Positions 24,401 to 64,000 of a stretch of DNA of 64,000 nt are shown piece by piece. The position numbers and the translations under genes were made by a program. Within the stretch, counting starts at the first letter, position 1. Each line of letters begins with the position of its first letter. Source of the stretch: Siniperca chuatsi. Its lineage: Eukaryota > Chordata > Actinopteri > Centrarchiformes > Sinipercidae. The notes below the pieces were generated by a model. It was not told the origin of the DNA, searched no databases, and saw nothing but the letters and a program-made list of their open reading frames with translations. Where the stretch lies: assembly GCF_020085105.1 (NCBI RefSeq), contig NC_058063.1, forward strand, positions 9,141,422 through 9,205,421. Reading direction: 5' to 3'.

Positions 24401-26800
24401 GAGATGTCTTAAGTAAAGAAGTAAGTTCCCTCAAGTAAAAAAAAGAGGAAATAATGTAATATTTTTGAGTTTTCAGTTGATTCTATCCTTAACAGGACAC
24501 TCTTGCAGTTAACTGTAATATCTATTATGATATCAAGTGTTGCATTGTATTTTTATTATTTTCCTGATAAGGTCCAACAGATCTACAAATATCAGATACC
24601 CAATAAAATCCCATACAGCTATTGCTATAATTTAAACTATATAGTGAAAAGGAGCATCCACTGTTTCTTGATTGTAAATAAATGTCCCTGCAAATCTACA
24701 AAAACCCTACTTATGTTAACAGCTGGCTTTAATGCATCTTTGATGTACTGTTCTCTTACAGTTAATAATGTGACTCTGGCATTCTTATATGTCACTGGAA
24801 GCTGTCTAGTTTTGCCACAAATGAGCAACATGAGGCAGTAGAACAGACCAAAGCCAATGGACTCTTGTGTTTATTTGACAAACACAAGAGCTCCTTTGAT
24901 ATTTTCTCTGCAATAATACCACATTGCAAATGTTGTCCAATTTTGGGATTCCTAAATTAAATAAAACAGGGAATGCAGTAGCAGTAGCTACACCAAAATA
25001 TTAATTCATTTTTATTTTTAGCTTTCATTTGGTCCCGTTATTGTGTCACTTATGAAGACAATCAGAGGATTCATTTTCTGGTGGAAATTTTAACTAGTCA
25101 GATTTTTTCTCCAGAGAGAAACACTCCTAAGGGAGCAATTTTCATTGTGCTAAAATGTACAATTGTACTGCTGTGCTGCAAACATTACAGATTTAGAGAT
25201 TTAATATGTGGAAATGACCGCCATTAGCTCTCTGAAGCACACGGTAGTTTTCAATCAACGACACTGCTGCCTTACAAAGGAAACATTCAAGAATGTTTGT
25301 AACAACAGAAAAGGGCACTTGGTTGAAACGAATTGTAAAGGTAACATTTACAATGATTTTCACTGTCAAAGACTTAGAGCCACTTTAAAATTTAAAGTGA
25401 AAATGAGTAGATATCTGGCCTAAAGAGGGAGACTAAATACTCTAAGTTGTAGAGTGAAGCTGAAGGAGAAAGGCCTGGCATGATATCCTGAATGTAACGC
25501 AGCCCATGCCACAGCTGGTAAGGCGTTATGGTTGTGTGTGATGGGCCTTCTGCCAATCTGCTCACTGTCTCTTTGAGGGAAATGTGCCCACAGTCAAAGC
25601 TGTTACCCAGTCTCAGCTTACAAAGGCCACTCCTTATAACCCTGTGTGTGAATCAATTCAAAATGGAGCTCGTGACGACAAAATGGCAAAAGTCATTTGA
25701 ATTTATACTATGAAATTGAATTAGTTCCATATGAAATCAGTATGTAATCTGGTAACATTGGTTATGTGCGTATCTGTCCTGCATTGTAGGAACACTATAT
25801 TATGAAGATCACCTGCTTGATCTTTACACAGAGTGAGATTTTTACACTGGTTGCCTAAATCTCACTCCTCTGTCAACAGCCCCATGAAACCACTCTGCAA
25901 TAAACACTAGCTTATGAACTGGGGCAAAACCATTGTTGCTTTCTTTGTCTTGTGTTGACTGTCTGCTCCCTCTAGTGGTGAATCACTGAACTGACACTGT
26001 TGGTGGTGATCTGGGTTACATACAGTATCACACTATGTTATTACATTGATTGACGGGTGATTTTAGTACAAATATCTTGTAGCACAAAGCTCTCAAAACT
26101 CAAAAAACTACTTCAATTCAACATATGTGACATTAAACCAAACCAAACCATTTTATAGTGATTTATTGAGGAAATAGAGGTTGAGAGTGACAAATTCCAG
26201 CCATAAAGTAGTTCCTGTGTCTTTAAATACAATCCCCAACATCTGCTTTACTTGTTCATTGTGCTTGAATGTTACATTTACTGAAAAAGAAATACATAAA
26301 AAATGGAGAACGCCTGAAAAAAGCCTGTTCTTATACCATCTTCTGGTGACTGAATGTTAAACAAAACAAAACATCATCATCTACAAAATAGTTCAAGGCA
26401 AATAAATGGTGGGTAACAACACAACCAAAGCATAGTTATAAAACTAAGAAATGAACAGAGATTTATTACATCAAATATGTGATGGATCTGAGGTCAGTGT
26501 ACTCTACAGAAAACATGTTTTGTGGCCCAACAAGTAGACGGAAATTAGATTTGCAGCTGTATTTAAGTTTGTTGTTGTTAATAGTATACTGAACTGGTGC
26601 ATAGATTAAGTTTTTATTTGCTATATTGCACAGGCAATGATTGATCTGCTTAATGTATTTAGCCTATGCTATCAATTCAAAGAGATTTACTGTGTTAAGT
26701 CTGTAGGAACATATTTTGGTTGAAAATAAGTTCACTTGCGCTGAGATTTATGATCCAGGCACAAACCCTGCTTTATAAACCTGCTTTCAGTATACAGAAT
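21420..26800. other. Intergenic between ddit4l and emcn, no gene recognised
   Basis: About 5.4 kb, AT-rich, with a short (GA)n run at 22842-22858. Open frames up to 112 codons (24503-24841) lack domain similarity, splice context or strand-consistent coding bias. The emcn 3' UTR probably extends into the right end; AATAAA-like signals on the minus strand occur near 26616 and 26459. Confidence 0.5.
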
Positions 26801-26806
26801 CGTACA

Positions 26807-27055
26807 GGGCGACCTTCCACCAATTGGAAGGTCGATCCCAGCTTCCCCCTAGCCCATGTGTTGAAGTGTCCTAGGGTAAGACACTGAACCCCAAATTGCT
26901 CCTGAGGGCTGTGCCTTCAGTGTGTGAGTGTGTGTGAATGATTAATTAGTTTGTTTGTACTGATGACCCATCAGTGTGTGAATGGGGTGAATGCGCTTTG
27001 AGTGGTCGGAAGACTAGAAAGGCACTATACAAGTACAGTCCATTTACCATTTACA
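26807..27055 (+). repeat. tRNA-SINE-like element next to emcn 3' end
   Basis: Starts near GGGCGACCTTCCACCAATTG, runs through AAGACACTGAACCCCAAATT and ends with CACTATACAAGTACAGTCCA then a TTTACCATTTA tail. I recognise this as one of the most abundant teleost SINE types. The left part holds a short inverted repeat (ACCTTCCA / TGGAAGGT). It sits within 140 bp of the emcn stop, so it may be part of the emcn 3' UTR in antisense. Confidence 0.75.
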
Positions 27056-27190
27056 TTAAAAAAAACACACAAAATGTTTCACAAAATTCACACACACAAA
27101 AAAAATCAAACATCTAAACAGTTCCTTCAGACTATCGGGCGACAGGTGTGACTCGTCCACTGGCCGATCTTGATGTTGCAGCCCTTCTTT

Positions 27191-43366
<16,176 letters not shown>

Positions 43367-43476
43367 GGTGATTCTGCGTCCGTGAACTCTTCTGACTTCT
43401 TCCTCAGACTCCAACTGAGTGGCCAGTGGAAAAGGTGTTCCAAGCTTGGGTGCTCCGCTGCTGATGCTTATTTTGG

Positions 43477-43530
43477 CACTTCCTTTAGATAAAGAAGGGG
43501 AGGAAATATACTGGCTTCCCTTCCTGACGT
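43477..43530 (-). promoter_or_regulatory. emcn: Putative emcn promoter cluster (ETS, GATA, TATA-like)
   Basis: About 110-165 bp upstream of the emcn ATG. Minus-strand AGGAAGTG (43484-43477) is an ETS core, plus-strand GATA at 43488-43491 sits in AGATAA, a TATATTT lies at 43510-43504, and a further GGAAGGGAAG and a CRE half-site (TGACGT) are near 43520-43530. ETS plus GATA is typical of endothelial promoters. The start site is not known. Confidence 0.4.
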
Positions 43531-43534
43531 AAAG

Positions 43535-44669
43535 TGGGTGGCTATGGAGACCAGCACAAGGCACATTTAACAGGACTCTCAGTTTTGTGTTTCAATGCAT
43601 CGCCAACTCCCATCACTTATTTTTTCCTGCTCTGACACCACCTGACCAGTTGGGAGGAGACTGCGACTTGGACGGTGCAAAAACAATTTCATTTGTGATC
43701 AGTTGTTCTTCATATTATCCCTCTGAGGCTTCAAAATCTAGCTCCTGTTTTTTGGCCCTCCCGAGAAAACAGGATGTCAGAGTTTACTTCCTTTCATTTG
43801 AGCATTGTGTTTGTGATTTCAGCTGAAGAGACCAAAAGACTCTTGAGAAACCAGGGACAAGAAAATGTAGGCTGCTTAGATCAATTGTAGAGTTATTTTA
43901 TTTAACTACTTAAGAATGTAGAGGTACGTTGGAGAGCTCTGTCTCTTTCTGAAAAGAAACCAATTCTTGTAAATAATTAATAAATAATAAATTGATCTTC
44001 AAGTACACTCATGTACTGAGTTAAACCAATAAAATTGTGTCCAAACAATCTAAAAGATAAAATCCTCTTCATTCTAATCCACATTTTCTCTTTGAATAAT
44101 GCAGAAAGCCTGCAGATCTTTGTCTCCTCTGTACACAGGCATGCTTGCGCAGTCATGGCTATGTCTTCAGTTTAATCAAAGAAGTCACTAAGGTTGATGA
44201 AGAGGAAACACCTTAGTTGTGGAATTGCCAAGGAGCAATTTCCCATCTCCATTACTGGCCAGTCAACGCCAAATTCATCAGTTGAGTGGAACAATACACA
44301 GCAGAGCACCACACTAAGACTACTCTGGGAACAGAGTATGTGAAGTGATGGAAGGCCCTTTAAAGCTCTCCTTTCTCTCTTTTCACCCCATGAACTCTGA
44401 GGTGTGAATGGGACCCGATTGTTTGTGTCTTTGATTTCCCTGCAGGTTTGAATGATGGGTGATGACGAGTGTGTTTCCTGTAATCTTGTTGGAAAACACA
44501 GAGCATCATGTTGCTCTATAATAAAGCTTTATTTAATTGTGATGCAAAAAAATGCCCTTAGGATTATTTGTATTATGTATTTGATTATATTTTACATGGT
44601 ATCATATATATACGCATATATGCAATTCATTGGCGGAGGACTGTAGGACAGCCTGAATCTCTTTGTCTT

Positions 44670-44675
<6 letters not shown>
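43535..44675. other. Intergenic between ppp3ca 3' end and emcn
   Basis: About 1.1 kb without a supported gene. Short open frames only. Any distal emcn regulatory DNA would be here or in the ppp3ca 3' UTR and introns. Confidence 0.5.

Positions 44676-44679
<4 letters not shown>

Positions 44680-44732
<53 letters not shown>
44680..44732. repeat. (CA)n microsatellite past the ppp3ca 3' end
   Basis: Pure CA run of about 52 bp just beyond the inferred ppp3ca poly(A) site. Confidence 0.97.
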
Positions 44733-44736
<4 letters not shown>

Positions 44737-44772
44737 AAGCGGGTTTATTTCAAGTTGAAATTCATGCACATT

Positions 44773-44778
44773 TTTATT
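44773..44778 (-). promoter_or_regulatory. ppp3ca: ppp3ca poly(A) signal (AATAAA)
   Basis: Minus-strand AATAAA at the far end of an AT-rich 1.5-kb tract after the ppp3ca stop codon. It is the last such hexamer before the microsatellite. Position is plausible but not proven. Confidence 0.5.
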
Positions 44779-46006
44779 GAACAGTTATATAAAATACTTT
44801 TTCATAGTTGCAAGTGCATGCCTCATCTGCCAACAGTTTTGAAGTTAAATTACAAAAGCAAGGCTTCATGTCGTGTAGTGAATTACTTGGGCACTTAAGC
44901 AGTTCTTAAAAAAGATCGAAGTATTTTTTTTGTTTCATCTTAAAGTATTGAGCAGTATCAAACCTGTAACTGATATACAAAGCAGAGTTCCAAATAATAA
45001 TAGTAATAATAATAATAATAATAATCAAATTACACTTTCTGTGGCACATTTACAAAACAGAACAAAACCGATTTACCTGTTATATGACACAAACAGTTAA
45101 TCATGCATTTTTGAGTTACACATGTAACCACGCACCTCACAAGAATTGTCAAACATGCTTAATTGGACTGTGTGCACTTACAAGCGCAGGTTAAAAATAT
45201 GATTTCTCATCCACCGTAGATAATTAAATGCTTCAATTACAAAAGAAGTTGAAGGCATAGAGCATCATGGTGTTAATTGAAAGTATGCAGGTATATCCAG
45301 TATATGTTCACTAAAGCGCAATATATTTCAAAACAGGCCTCCACAGCCATGGTATTCAGATTTTCTATTTCCTTTGTTTGATTTTTATAAAACATGCATA
45401 GGCAGACACTTTAAGTTTATTGTATTCTTTTTTTTACACAATATAGGTTCTCTATTTTTACTTTGTTCGCAATACTTAAAAAGAGAAAAATTAACACTCA
45501 ATTCCAGCAAGCCACAATAATCTACCCCCCCTTCCAAAAGAGACAAAAAATAAACATGTTTGCAAATGATAGATAGGTAAATGTAAATTCCAGTTATGAA
45601 ACTCAAGAAAATAGGTATTCATTACCGAGTTATTTAGCCATTATACAGAAAAATCAGGTCAAAGCACACACCAAAAGAACCTGAGGTAAGCATAATATGT
45701 ACAAAACCATAAAACGTTCCATTATTTGGCATTTCAACAACATTGCAACATTCTTTTTAAGACTGCCTAATTAATTTCAGAGCTATTTTATAAGAGTAGC
45801 AAAAAAAAGTTATCAATAAATAGTCCTTATTTAGTTTGTACACCCTTATATGTTAAAAACATTATCTCATGTTCTGTCCTTTTTAGTGCTGTATTTTTGT
45901 AAACGTAAAATAGTTAGTAAGAAGTTACACGACTTTCCATTCCGATGTAAATGAGCAAGGGTCTTTCAAGAAAAAAAAAAGAAGAAAATAAATCACCTTT
46001 AAGATT

Positions 46007-46011
<5 letters not shown>

Positions 46012-46039
<28 letters not shown>
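46012..46039. repeat. (CT)n microsatellite in ppp3ca 3' UTR
   Basis: About 28 bp of perfect CT repeats; GA on the transcript strand. Confidence 0.95.
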
Positions 46040-46042
<3 letters not shown>

Positions 46043-46295
46043 ATACTGCGGTGTGGTGTAGAATCAAGCACAATAAAGGCCTGACCGTTCAGAAATGTGA
46101 CCCAGCAATAACTTAGCAGATTTGACTATGAACTAATATTTTGAAGGCATATCCAAAGACTAGCAAGTGTGAGCCATAGAGGCCTTCCCCCTCCACTCTA
46201 CTCTTTCACTCTTTGCCTCTTTTCTGTGGTGGCGGGCCGTGATGAGGCTGGGGGTGGGGCAGCCCGTCGGCCAAGGTGGCGCCTGCTGCTGGCCT

Positions 46296-57911
<11,616 letters not shown>

Positions 57912-59235
57912 CTGGGGAGGGTAAGAAAATACGAGGTAAGGTGGTTGTTAAAAATATGTCCAAATGTGTAAGGTTAGATATATGAAATTCTGCTTTCTCT
58001 TCTTATTGTAACGTGTGTATATAACAATAAATGTCGAAAATTATGACATCTCTGTTTATTTCTTATAAAGTCTTGGATAGTACACAGCAGTCTGAAATCA
58101 GGATTTGAGTCCATACTTTAACAGACCAAGAAAAAGCATCAGATCTGATTAAGGCTCAGGTCCATTACCAGCATTCATCCTGTTCCCAACCACCACTTAA
58201 AAATACTGTGTGGACTCAGCAGCTGGCACATACGAAGGTACATATCCCTTTGTCAGTCCAACATGTTATTTGCCCGAGGAGTTACCCACAAAGTACTCAG
58301 CCTATAGTACAGCGAAACAAGGATGGTTGTCTGAGAATATCACCATCTGAGGAGCTAACAGGATACACATTAAACGAAAATATCCAAAGAATTGTGAGAA
58401 GAATTGTTGGAAATAAAATCCTCCACAAAATTGAAAGATATTCTTCACTTGTAAATAAATGCATTGTTATTAAACTGGCATTTTGTTTCTTTAGCTGGCT
58501 TGGCATTTCTTCTTCTGCATAAAGTATTAAATAGAACAAAAGTTCCTGGGTGTTTTTGTTGTTTGCCCTTCCGGGTTAATGATTCATTAGCTACAGGTGC
58601 TGTGAAGACTTATGACTAAACAAAAATCGTCAATTGTTCCAATTGGCTAAAAAACAATCGAGAAAAGTGTAAAGTGGCCAAAACACTGTTATTAACACCA
58701 AGACTGAACTGCAGCCTGGATGTAACTCAAGATTTTGTCAGATGCTGTCAGTCAACCTCTGGGTGATGACAGTGAATAAAAGGATCCAGTATAAAACTAC
58801 CTACACAAAGACACATTTTAAGGTGATATATCAACATCAGCATTTATCAATCTCTCACTCTGACAGAAGGACTGTCTGTCTGAATATATATGCAGAACAG
58901 CAAACTGAGATGTGTAAGCTGATGCTTGAAAACTGCACAAACATCAAAATGACGGTACCCAGGGTTTTTTGAGGGAGGGGGGGACTTTTCCCCTCGCTGG
59001 AACATTTCCTCTGTGTACTGATTACTGCCCCCAGTTGGTGAAACATGTCTGTCATCACAGAAACACATGGCTCAGCATTTGGGCTCCATGAGGCTGAGCA
59101 CTTTTCATTAATTAACAGAAAACCATACATTTCTGGTGAGGATGGAAGGAGAGAGTAGCCAGAGACAGGACGCTAAGGTAATGATAGAGAATGCTCATAA
59201 TAGCAATGAACTCTGTATGGTGATCATTTTTCTTT

Positions 59236-59277
59236 GTTACAGCAAAGAGTTTCCCTTTGGGGATCAATAAAGTATTG
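59236..59277 (+). repeat. LINE-type 3' tail fragment
   Basis: Contains GAGTTTCCCTTTGGGGATCA then ATAAAGTATTG, like the tail at 6335-6412. Confidence 0.5.
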
Positions 59278-59356
59278 CTAAATATGCTAAATGCTAAAAT
59301 ACATAAAAATACATGCGCTGCATAATTTCAAGAATTTATGTGAATAAGTTTGCTTT

Positions 59357-59600
59357 AAGGAAACTGTTCGACATTTTGGGAAATGCATTTATTTGCTTTT
59401 TAGTTAGATGAGAATATCTATATCACTCTCATGTCAGCACAGTAAATATGAAGCTACAGCCAGCAGCTGGTTAGCTTAGCATATACTGTAGACTGGAAAC
59501 AGGGGCAAACAGCTAGCTAGCATTTAGTTCCTGGAATCTCCTCTGGTTTCCTGGCCACCTCACGATGACAACAAAACTCCAGGAAACCCATGAAATAGTC
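59357..59600. repeat. MITE-like repeat, partial copy
   Basis: Begins AAGGAAACTGTTCGACATTT then TGGGAAATGC, with AGTTAGATGAGAATATCTAT and GCTACAGCCAGCAGCTGGTT inside. The left end matches the family at 46812; the right end is lost. Confidence 0.68.
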
Positions 59601-61803
59601 TGGCAGATAACCCCCTGTAAAACCACAACTTGTCATTATATAATAATTTAATAAACAAGATAAAACATGTTAATTTATGAACTTTAGAGGTATGCCAGGC
59701 TAGCGTTCAGTTTCCAGTTTTTTTTTCTTCTACAAACTAAAATGAATACCATCAGAATAGTTTAAAAGATGCTATACTCACATAAAACGTCTACACAGAG
59801 TCTTTTAAATTATTCAACCAATTATATTATGTAACAGTGGAGACTCCAGTGGGTGTGGCTAGGTTGGTGTTCACAGTAAGGGTGTAGCAGATGGCAAATG
59901 GCAAATGGCCCTCTTTATGTACTTTGGGCCATGTCGGCATAAAGTATTAAAACATGGTATATGGTACATGGTACAGTACATAAAGAAATACTATGTGGAA
60001 CCAGTTTCAACCCTCAGGATGTATATATAGTATTTCTCTTTGTGCTGTAATCAGTACATCAGTTTATTTTACAGAATGTCTTCTCATAATCACATGGTCT
60101 CTGTGTAACGCTGACATAGAAACCACCTCCCAAACACTGACCAGCATGCCCCATGTGACCTCACCCATGATTAAGGCACAGTGTGAATGTGGGTGCTGAG
60201 AAAAACATGAGAGCCACCAATCATAAATATATCCTTGCTGTATATAGAGGACCCAGCCTCTCTTATACATTAGGCCAGTCTGGTGGCCCAGATCTGGGGA
60301 AAGCGGACACCATGGGTGGGTCACCATGGGGGACTTTCCTGCCTCTGCCTTTCTCGGGTCGGGAATAGCAAGTCATCAAACCTGGCATCCCAAGCAGCTA
60401 TAACCTCAGTTGCAACTCAGATCGGGTCAGAAAACATCCTGCTAGGCTGGGGTTTGCCTCTGTGTGCGTGTGTGTATGTGGAATCAATGAGGCATGGTAA
60501 TGCATATAGTGCAGTAACTATGCAATCAAAGTGGTCCCTTAAGTATTGCAAAGCATTACATTCCACTGCTGTTACCTCTTTATCCCAGGCTGCACAAATG
60601 AACACACACACATCCTCCAACACAAACAGAAAAATCTCCTGCAGGGGAACATCCATATACTGTATAATTAGTGTTTATTATCAATATCAGCAAAACTACC
60701 TAGTCCAATAAGAAAAGCATTGTATTACTCTGACGCACTCCACTAAGACTGGCTGTGGGTGTTTATGCGTGTGCGTCGGCGTGCATGAAAGCAGTCGCAC
60801 GCGTGGGCAGACGTTGCATAAACATCACATACTGCATAAACATGGTCGAGGCACTTGATTGAATGCAGCCATGGAAGCCCAGAGGGAAAAAGGCAGAGTG
60901 GGGATAAGGTCAGCTCCCCTGCCGTCGCTCCTTCAAATCGAATTCCCTTTAAAGGAACAGAGGCACCCGACAACCTCCCCCGTGCAAAACAAAACATGTT
61001 CTTCGAGCTCTGGGTACGAGCAGGTCAAGGCCACTTTATTTTTTGGGGGTATTTCATTAAACATGCAGATAAGGGTGACAGTAGCAGCACTTTGCTTCCC
61101 TATTATCAGAACACGCATAAGTACAAATGCACAATTATATGCAAAGTTATTTCTCATACAGAAGGAGGGCACTGCTCTTGTGGTGACCAGCTGTGAGTTC
61201 TGTTTAACTCCACTGCTAAATTTACCACTGCATGACAGCCACTAGATGTCTCTGCTGCTCTGGTGGTGGTTAACAGGGTAGCTGAGGCCAAGGCTGCTGC
61301 CACGGTAACACAGATATTGTGAGGCGACGCCCGCTTATTAATTATTCATAAGGGAGTGCCTTCAGCCGGTTTCCCCGGTAACGAGGACTGTTAAATCTGC
61401 TTTGAGATCAGTGGGAGATTCCCACTGTCCTTTCCTGACGCTTAATGCTGACTGCATATCTGTCTCTAAGGCCTCTTGTATCAAGTTCCACTGGATTAGC
61501 ATTCCATGCCAACTGTTCAGACCTTCTTGGCCCATTACATTCAGTGCTCTACTGACATGTGGATGGTAGGGACTGAATGTAGTCCATGTACAGTTGAACA
61601 TTGCATAAATGGTTTCTCATTCATTTTCCGTTAATAAATTAATGAGACCATTTGCAGTAGCACAGAAACCCAGAAACTGTAACTCCCATCATTAATGTCT
61701 ACCATGTTCACACAAGGATAAGGTTGGGACAAAATACTTTGTCATGTATTACAAATGGCAGCCTAAATTAGCTGACAACAGGTAGTTTTTGATTTCAAAT
61801 TTT

Positions 61804-62335
61804 AACTCAAGTTCTACTTACTAGCTTTTTTTCTGAAGCTTTCAACCACATCCCACAGTTTTTCTCAGTGGATGGAGGTGGATTTTTATTTCAAATTATT
61901 TTGGTTTGAAAGTAAAAAGATCTTAACTGAAGGTATACTTACTAGATTTTTCTGGAGCTTCCAACCACATCTCATGGTCTTCCTCAGTGGATGAAGGTGG
62001 TTTTTGATTTCAAATATTTTGGTGTGGAAACAAAATATCTAGAAGGTTGCTTTCGATTTCAAATTATTATGGTTTGAAAAAAACATCTTAACTCAAGGTC
62101 CACTTACTATCTTTTTGTGGAGCTTCCAACCACATCCCCCGGTCTTCCTCAGTGGATGGAGGTGGTTTTTCATTTCAAATATTTGGTGTGGGAAAAAAAA
62201 AAATAATTCTTAACTCAAGGTCCACTTACATGCAATTGAAAGCTCCAGGAAATGCATCTCACGTACTTCGTTCAGTGGATGAAGGAAGCTTTTTATTTCA
62301 AAATATTTTGTTTTGAAAATAGAAATCTATTTCTT
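61804..62335. repeat. Tandem repeat, about 120-bp unit, four copies
   Basis: Units begin at about 61804, 61924, 62088 and 62210. Shared blocks are AACTCAAGGTCCACTTACTA, GGAGCTTCCAACCACATC, CCTCAGTGGATGGAGGTGG and ATTTCAAATATTTTGGT. An extra 44-bp partial unit lies between copies 2 and 3. Copy 4 is the most diverged. Confidence 0.88.
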
Positions 62336-62699
62336 TTCAAACACATCTCATGGTATTCTTTGGTGGACAGAACTTGCTCATTTGTCATGGATATAGCTCA
62401 ATATTAAGTATTTTGGTAAGTTTCCTTTCTCAAAAATATGATGAGAAGGGGAACCATGATTCTCATCAATAAGCAAAATTGGAATCAGAATTGATAAAAT
62501 CTCAACAATACCCAACCCTACAATTGCACTCTCTCACCAATGACCCATAACCGAACACATAATATAATGTTATGAGGTTTAAATCCCAGTTGGTATGGAA
62601 CAAGAAGAGCCTGTCCTGCATAACATTACGTTATTCATTTTTATTGTTTGATGCGGGATGAAAAGTTTTGTAACTGAACCATGTTTACAGAAAACTGAA

Positions 62700-63800
62700 G
62701 GGAAGCCCAGTAATGACCAGAGTGATAACAGATGGGTGGGCATCTGCAGCCAGGGATACTCTTCTTGCTGGCACTCGTGACGAGGGGGAAAAATTAATTC
62801 CCTGCTGCGCTGGTGTCATCACTGCCCTAGCTTCCATCCTGCTATTTATTCCAGTGGCAGGGCCAGGAGCCAATCATGCCACTCAATTTCTTTTTTCTTC
62901 AAATGACCCATCTCTACTACCTACCAATCAGCACATGGCCGTAGTTTCCGCTCCATCAGTCCATTCCTGTTTCCACCTCATCATCAAACAATAAGAGGAA
63001 CACAAGAGGAACAACATTAATTTGGTTATATAATGTTCAACAGGTGTGAGAGGTGTGGCAGCATCGCTGTTATTGAGCTTTTACTCCACCCAAGCACCAT
63101 TACCATTAGGATTCAGTTGCTGGCTTTCGGGACCAGTCAATAATGATGCAGCAGAAAACATTCCATACATTCCGATACAAAACCGCAAGCAATCTCCAAA
63201 GTGTATAACTGCCAACTACACCACCCTCCTCTCGATCTCTCTGCTCTCCACTGCAGTCACTTCCCGACTCAAACAGTGAAAGCTCTAACAGTGAAAACTG
63301 CTAAATCACTGCTGCTGTGTTTTCATTTAACACAGCTCCCCTGCCAGCTCAGGGGTACAGGGGTCGGAGCTGTGATGGACAGCTGGCCAGCGCCTGACAC
63401 TTACTGCAGAGCCAACAGTCTGACTTGAAAGAAAAAGGAGGGATAGGTGACATCTTGAAGCCCGATTTCTTTATAGAATCGCATCCTGAGCAACATTTAT
63501 GTGTTGATTAACCTGACTCAGCTGCAAGTTAAATTAACTTCTGGTGGAGGAGTTCTCCCTTGCCTGTTTGAGGTGCAACCCCCGATGAGGTCTTATTGGT
63601 TAATCTGGCCCACTCCCAGCACAATATTGATGGGACTTGCTGATGCCTCCTCCCTCCCCTTTAAGATTTATGTTCCCACTCGATTGGCCATCAATCACCG
63701 GACATACTCAGTGGGCTCCGAGCTCCGGCAAGAAGCTAACAGCAGACCAATTCATTACAGAGGCTTTGGTTCTACCAGTGAACCCCACCCACATGACTGA
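62700..63800. other. GC-richer stretch of ppp3ca intron
   Basis: GC content is clearly above the surrounding intron. It includes TGCTATTTATTCC near 62850 (MEF2-like) and CCAAT boxes (62870, 62925). Two plus-strand open frames of 93 and 99 codons lack homology and splice context. It may be a conserved regulatory block, which I cannot test here. Confidence 0.3.
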
Positions 63801-63866
63801 TTAGAAGAGCATCAACAGGACTGATAGGACTGTATTGGTTGGCTGTGCCTGTTCCATGGAATTGTG

Positions 63867-63894
63867 TAACTGTGTGTGTGTGTGTGTGTGTGTG
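63867..63894. repeat. (GT)n microsatellite
   Basis: About 26-28 bp of perfect GT repeats near the right edge. Confidence 0.95.
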
Positions 63895-64000
63895 TGGTTG
63901 GGAGCGGGGTGTATCAAGCAGAGTCAAGTAAATGATTGATAAAGTAAATTGGGAACCATGTAATTACATAACCACAACCTGTGAAGTTTTAAGAGCTTTA

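Larger units (their letters stand above)
44750..46295 (-). other. ppp3ca: Probable ppp3ca 3' UTR
   Basis: About 1.5 kb, AT-rich, without coding exons. It contains a (TAA)n run at 45000-45024 and a (CT)n run at 46012-46039, and ends near the AATAAA at 44773. A long AT-rich 3' UTR is usual for vertebrate PPP3CA. Confidence 0.55.
57920..61790. other. Large ppp3ca intron, left part
   Basis: Apart from the two repeats at 59236 and 59357, no exon or RNA gene is supported. No catalytic-domain exon of calcineurin is present, so the next exon lies beyond 64000. Confidence 0.55.

Noticed and set aside
24503..24841. 112-codon plus-strand open frame between ddit4l and emcn
   Set aside because: Low-complexity AT-rich composition, no domain, no splice partners or promoter context.
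45385..45606. 73-codon minus-strand frame near the ppp3ca 3' end
   Set aside because: Lies in the AT-rich 3' UTR, with no homology.
62713..62994. 93-codon plus-strand frame with a hydrophobic stretch (and 63501-63800, 99 codons)
   Set aside because: No recognisable protein family; sits in a ppp3ca intron in antisense; chance frames in GC-richer DNA are likely.

Overview
The window is nuclear DNA of a ray-finned fish, most likely a percomorph-type teleost. It has vertebrate split genes with GT-AG introns, two eukaryotic tRNA genes with internal Pol III promoters, long (CA)n microsatellites, a Tc1-like transposon, a Ty3/gypsy-type retroelement, and dispersed repeats I recognise from teleost genomes (partly from memory).

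All four protein-coding genes lie on the minus strand. Read in the direction of transcription (right to left) they are: the 3' half of ppp3ca (calcineurin A alpha, coding 57911 to 46296, continuing beyond the right edge); an endomucin-like gene, emcn (43366 to 27191); ddit4l/REDD2 (20861 to 19743, complete, 193 aa); and the 5' half of spag17 (12152 to 1, continuing beyond the left edge, about 1,177 codons seen). As far as I recall, PPP3CA, EMCN and DDIT4L are also neighbours in one orientation in mammals (human 4q24). This supports the emcn call, whose mucin-like sequence is otherwise poorly conserved. spag17 is not part of that mammalian block.

Layout. 1-12.2 kb: 25 spag17 exons, with a tRNA-Gly(GCC) gene and an initiator tRNA-Met gene in two introns. 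12.2-18.9 kb: intergenic, with dispersed repeats. 18.9-21.4 kb: ddit4l with a TATA/CCAAT promoter. 21.4-27.1 kb: intergenic, with a SINE next to the emcn 3' end. 27.2-43.4 kb: emcn, the most unusual part. It has a signal-peptide exon, a run of small Ser/Thr/Pro-rich exons nearly all of symmetric phase 1-1, a transmembrane exon and a short cytoplasmic tail. The exon run has grown by nested segmental duplication: two blocks of about 1.3 kb, a 682-bp pair with no difference seen, a tandem pair of small exons, and one duplicate exon that lost its donor. A broken gypsy-type element and a broken Tc1 element sit in its introns. The duplicated block keeps the empty Tc1 target site, which orders the events. 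43.4-44.8 kb: short emcn-ppp3ca spacer. 44.8-64 kb: ppp3ca 3' UTR, six certain exons (end of the catalytic region, calcineurin-B helix, calmodulin-binding helix, autoinhibitory segment), a candidate 9-nt microexon, and more than 6 kb of intron.

The genes do not form a pathway: sperm/cilia axoneme (spag17), mTORC1 stress inhibition (ddit4l), vascular sialomucin (emcn) and Ca2+-dependent phosphatase (ppp3ca). I found no CRISPR array, operon or bacterial-type mobile system. Exon borders come from reading splice signals and frame by eye; they were not checked against transcripts.
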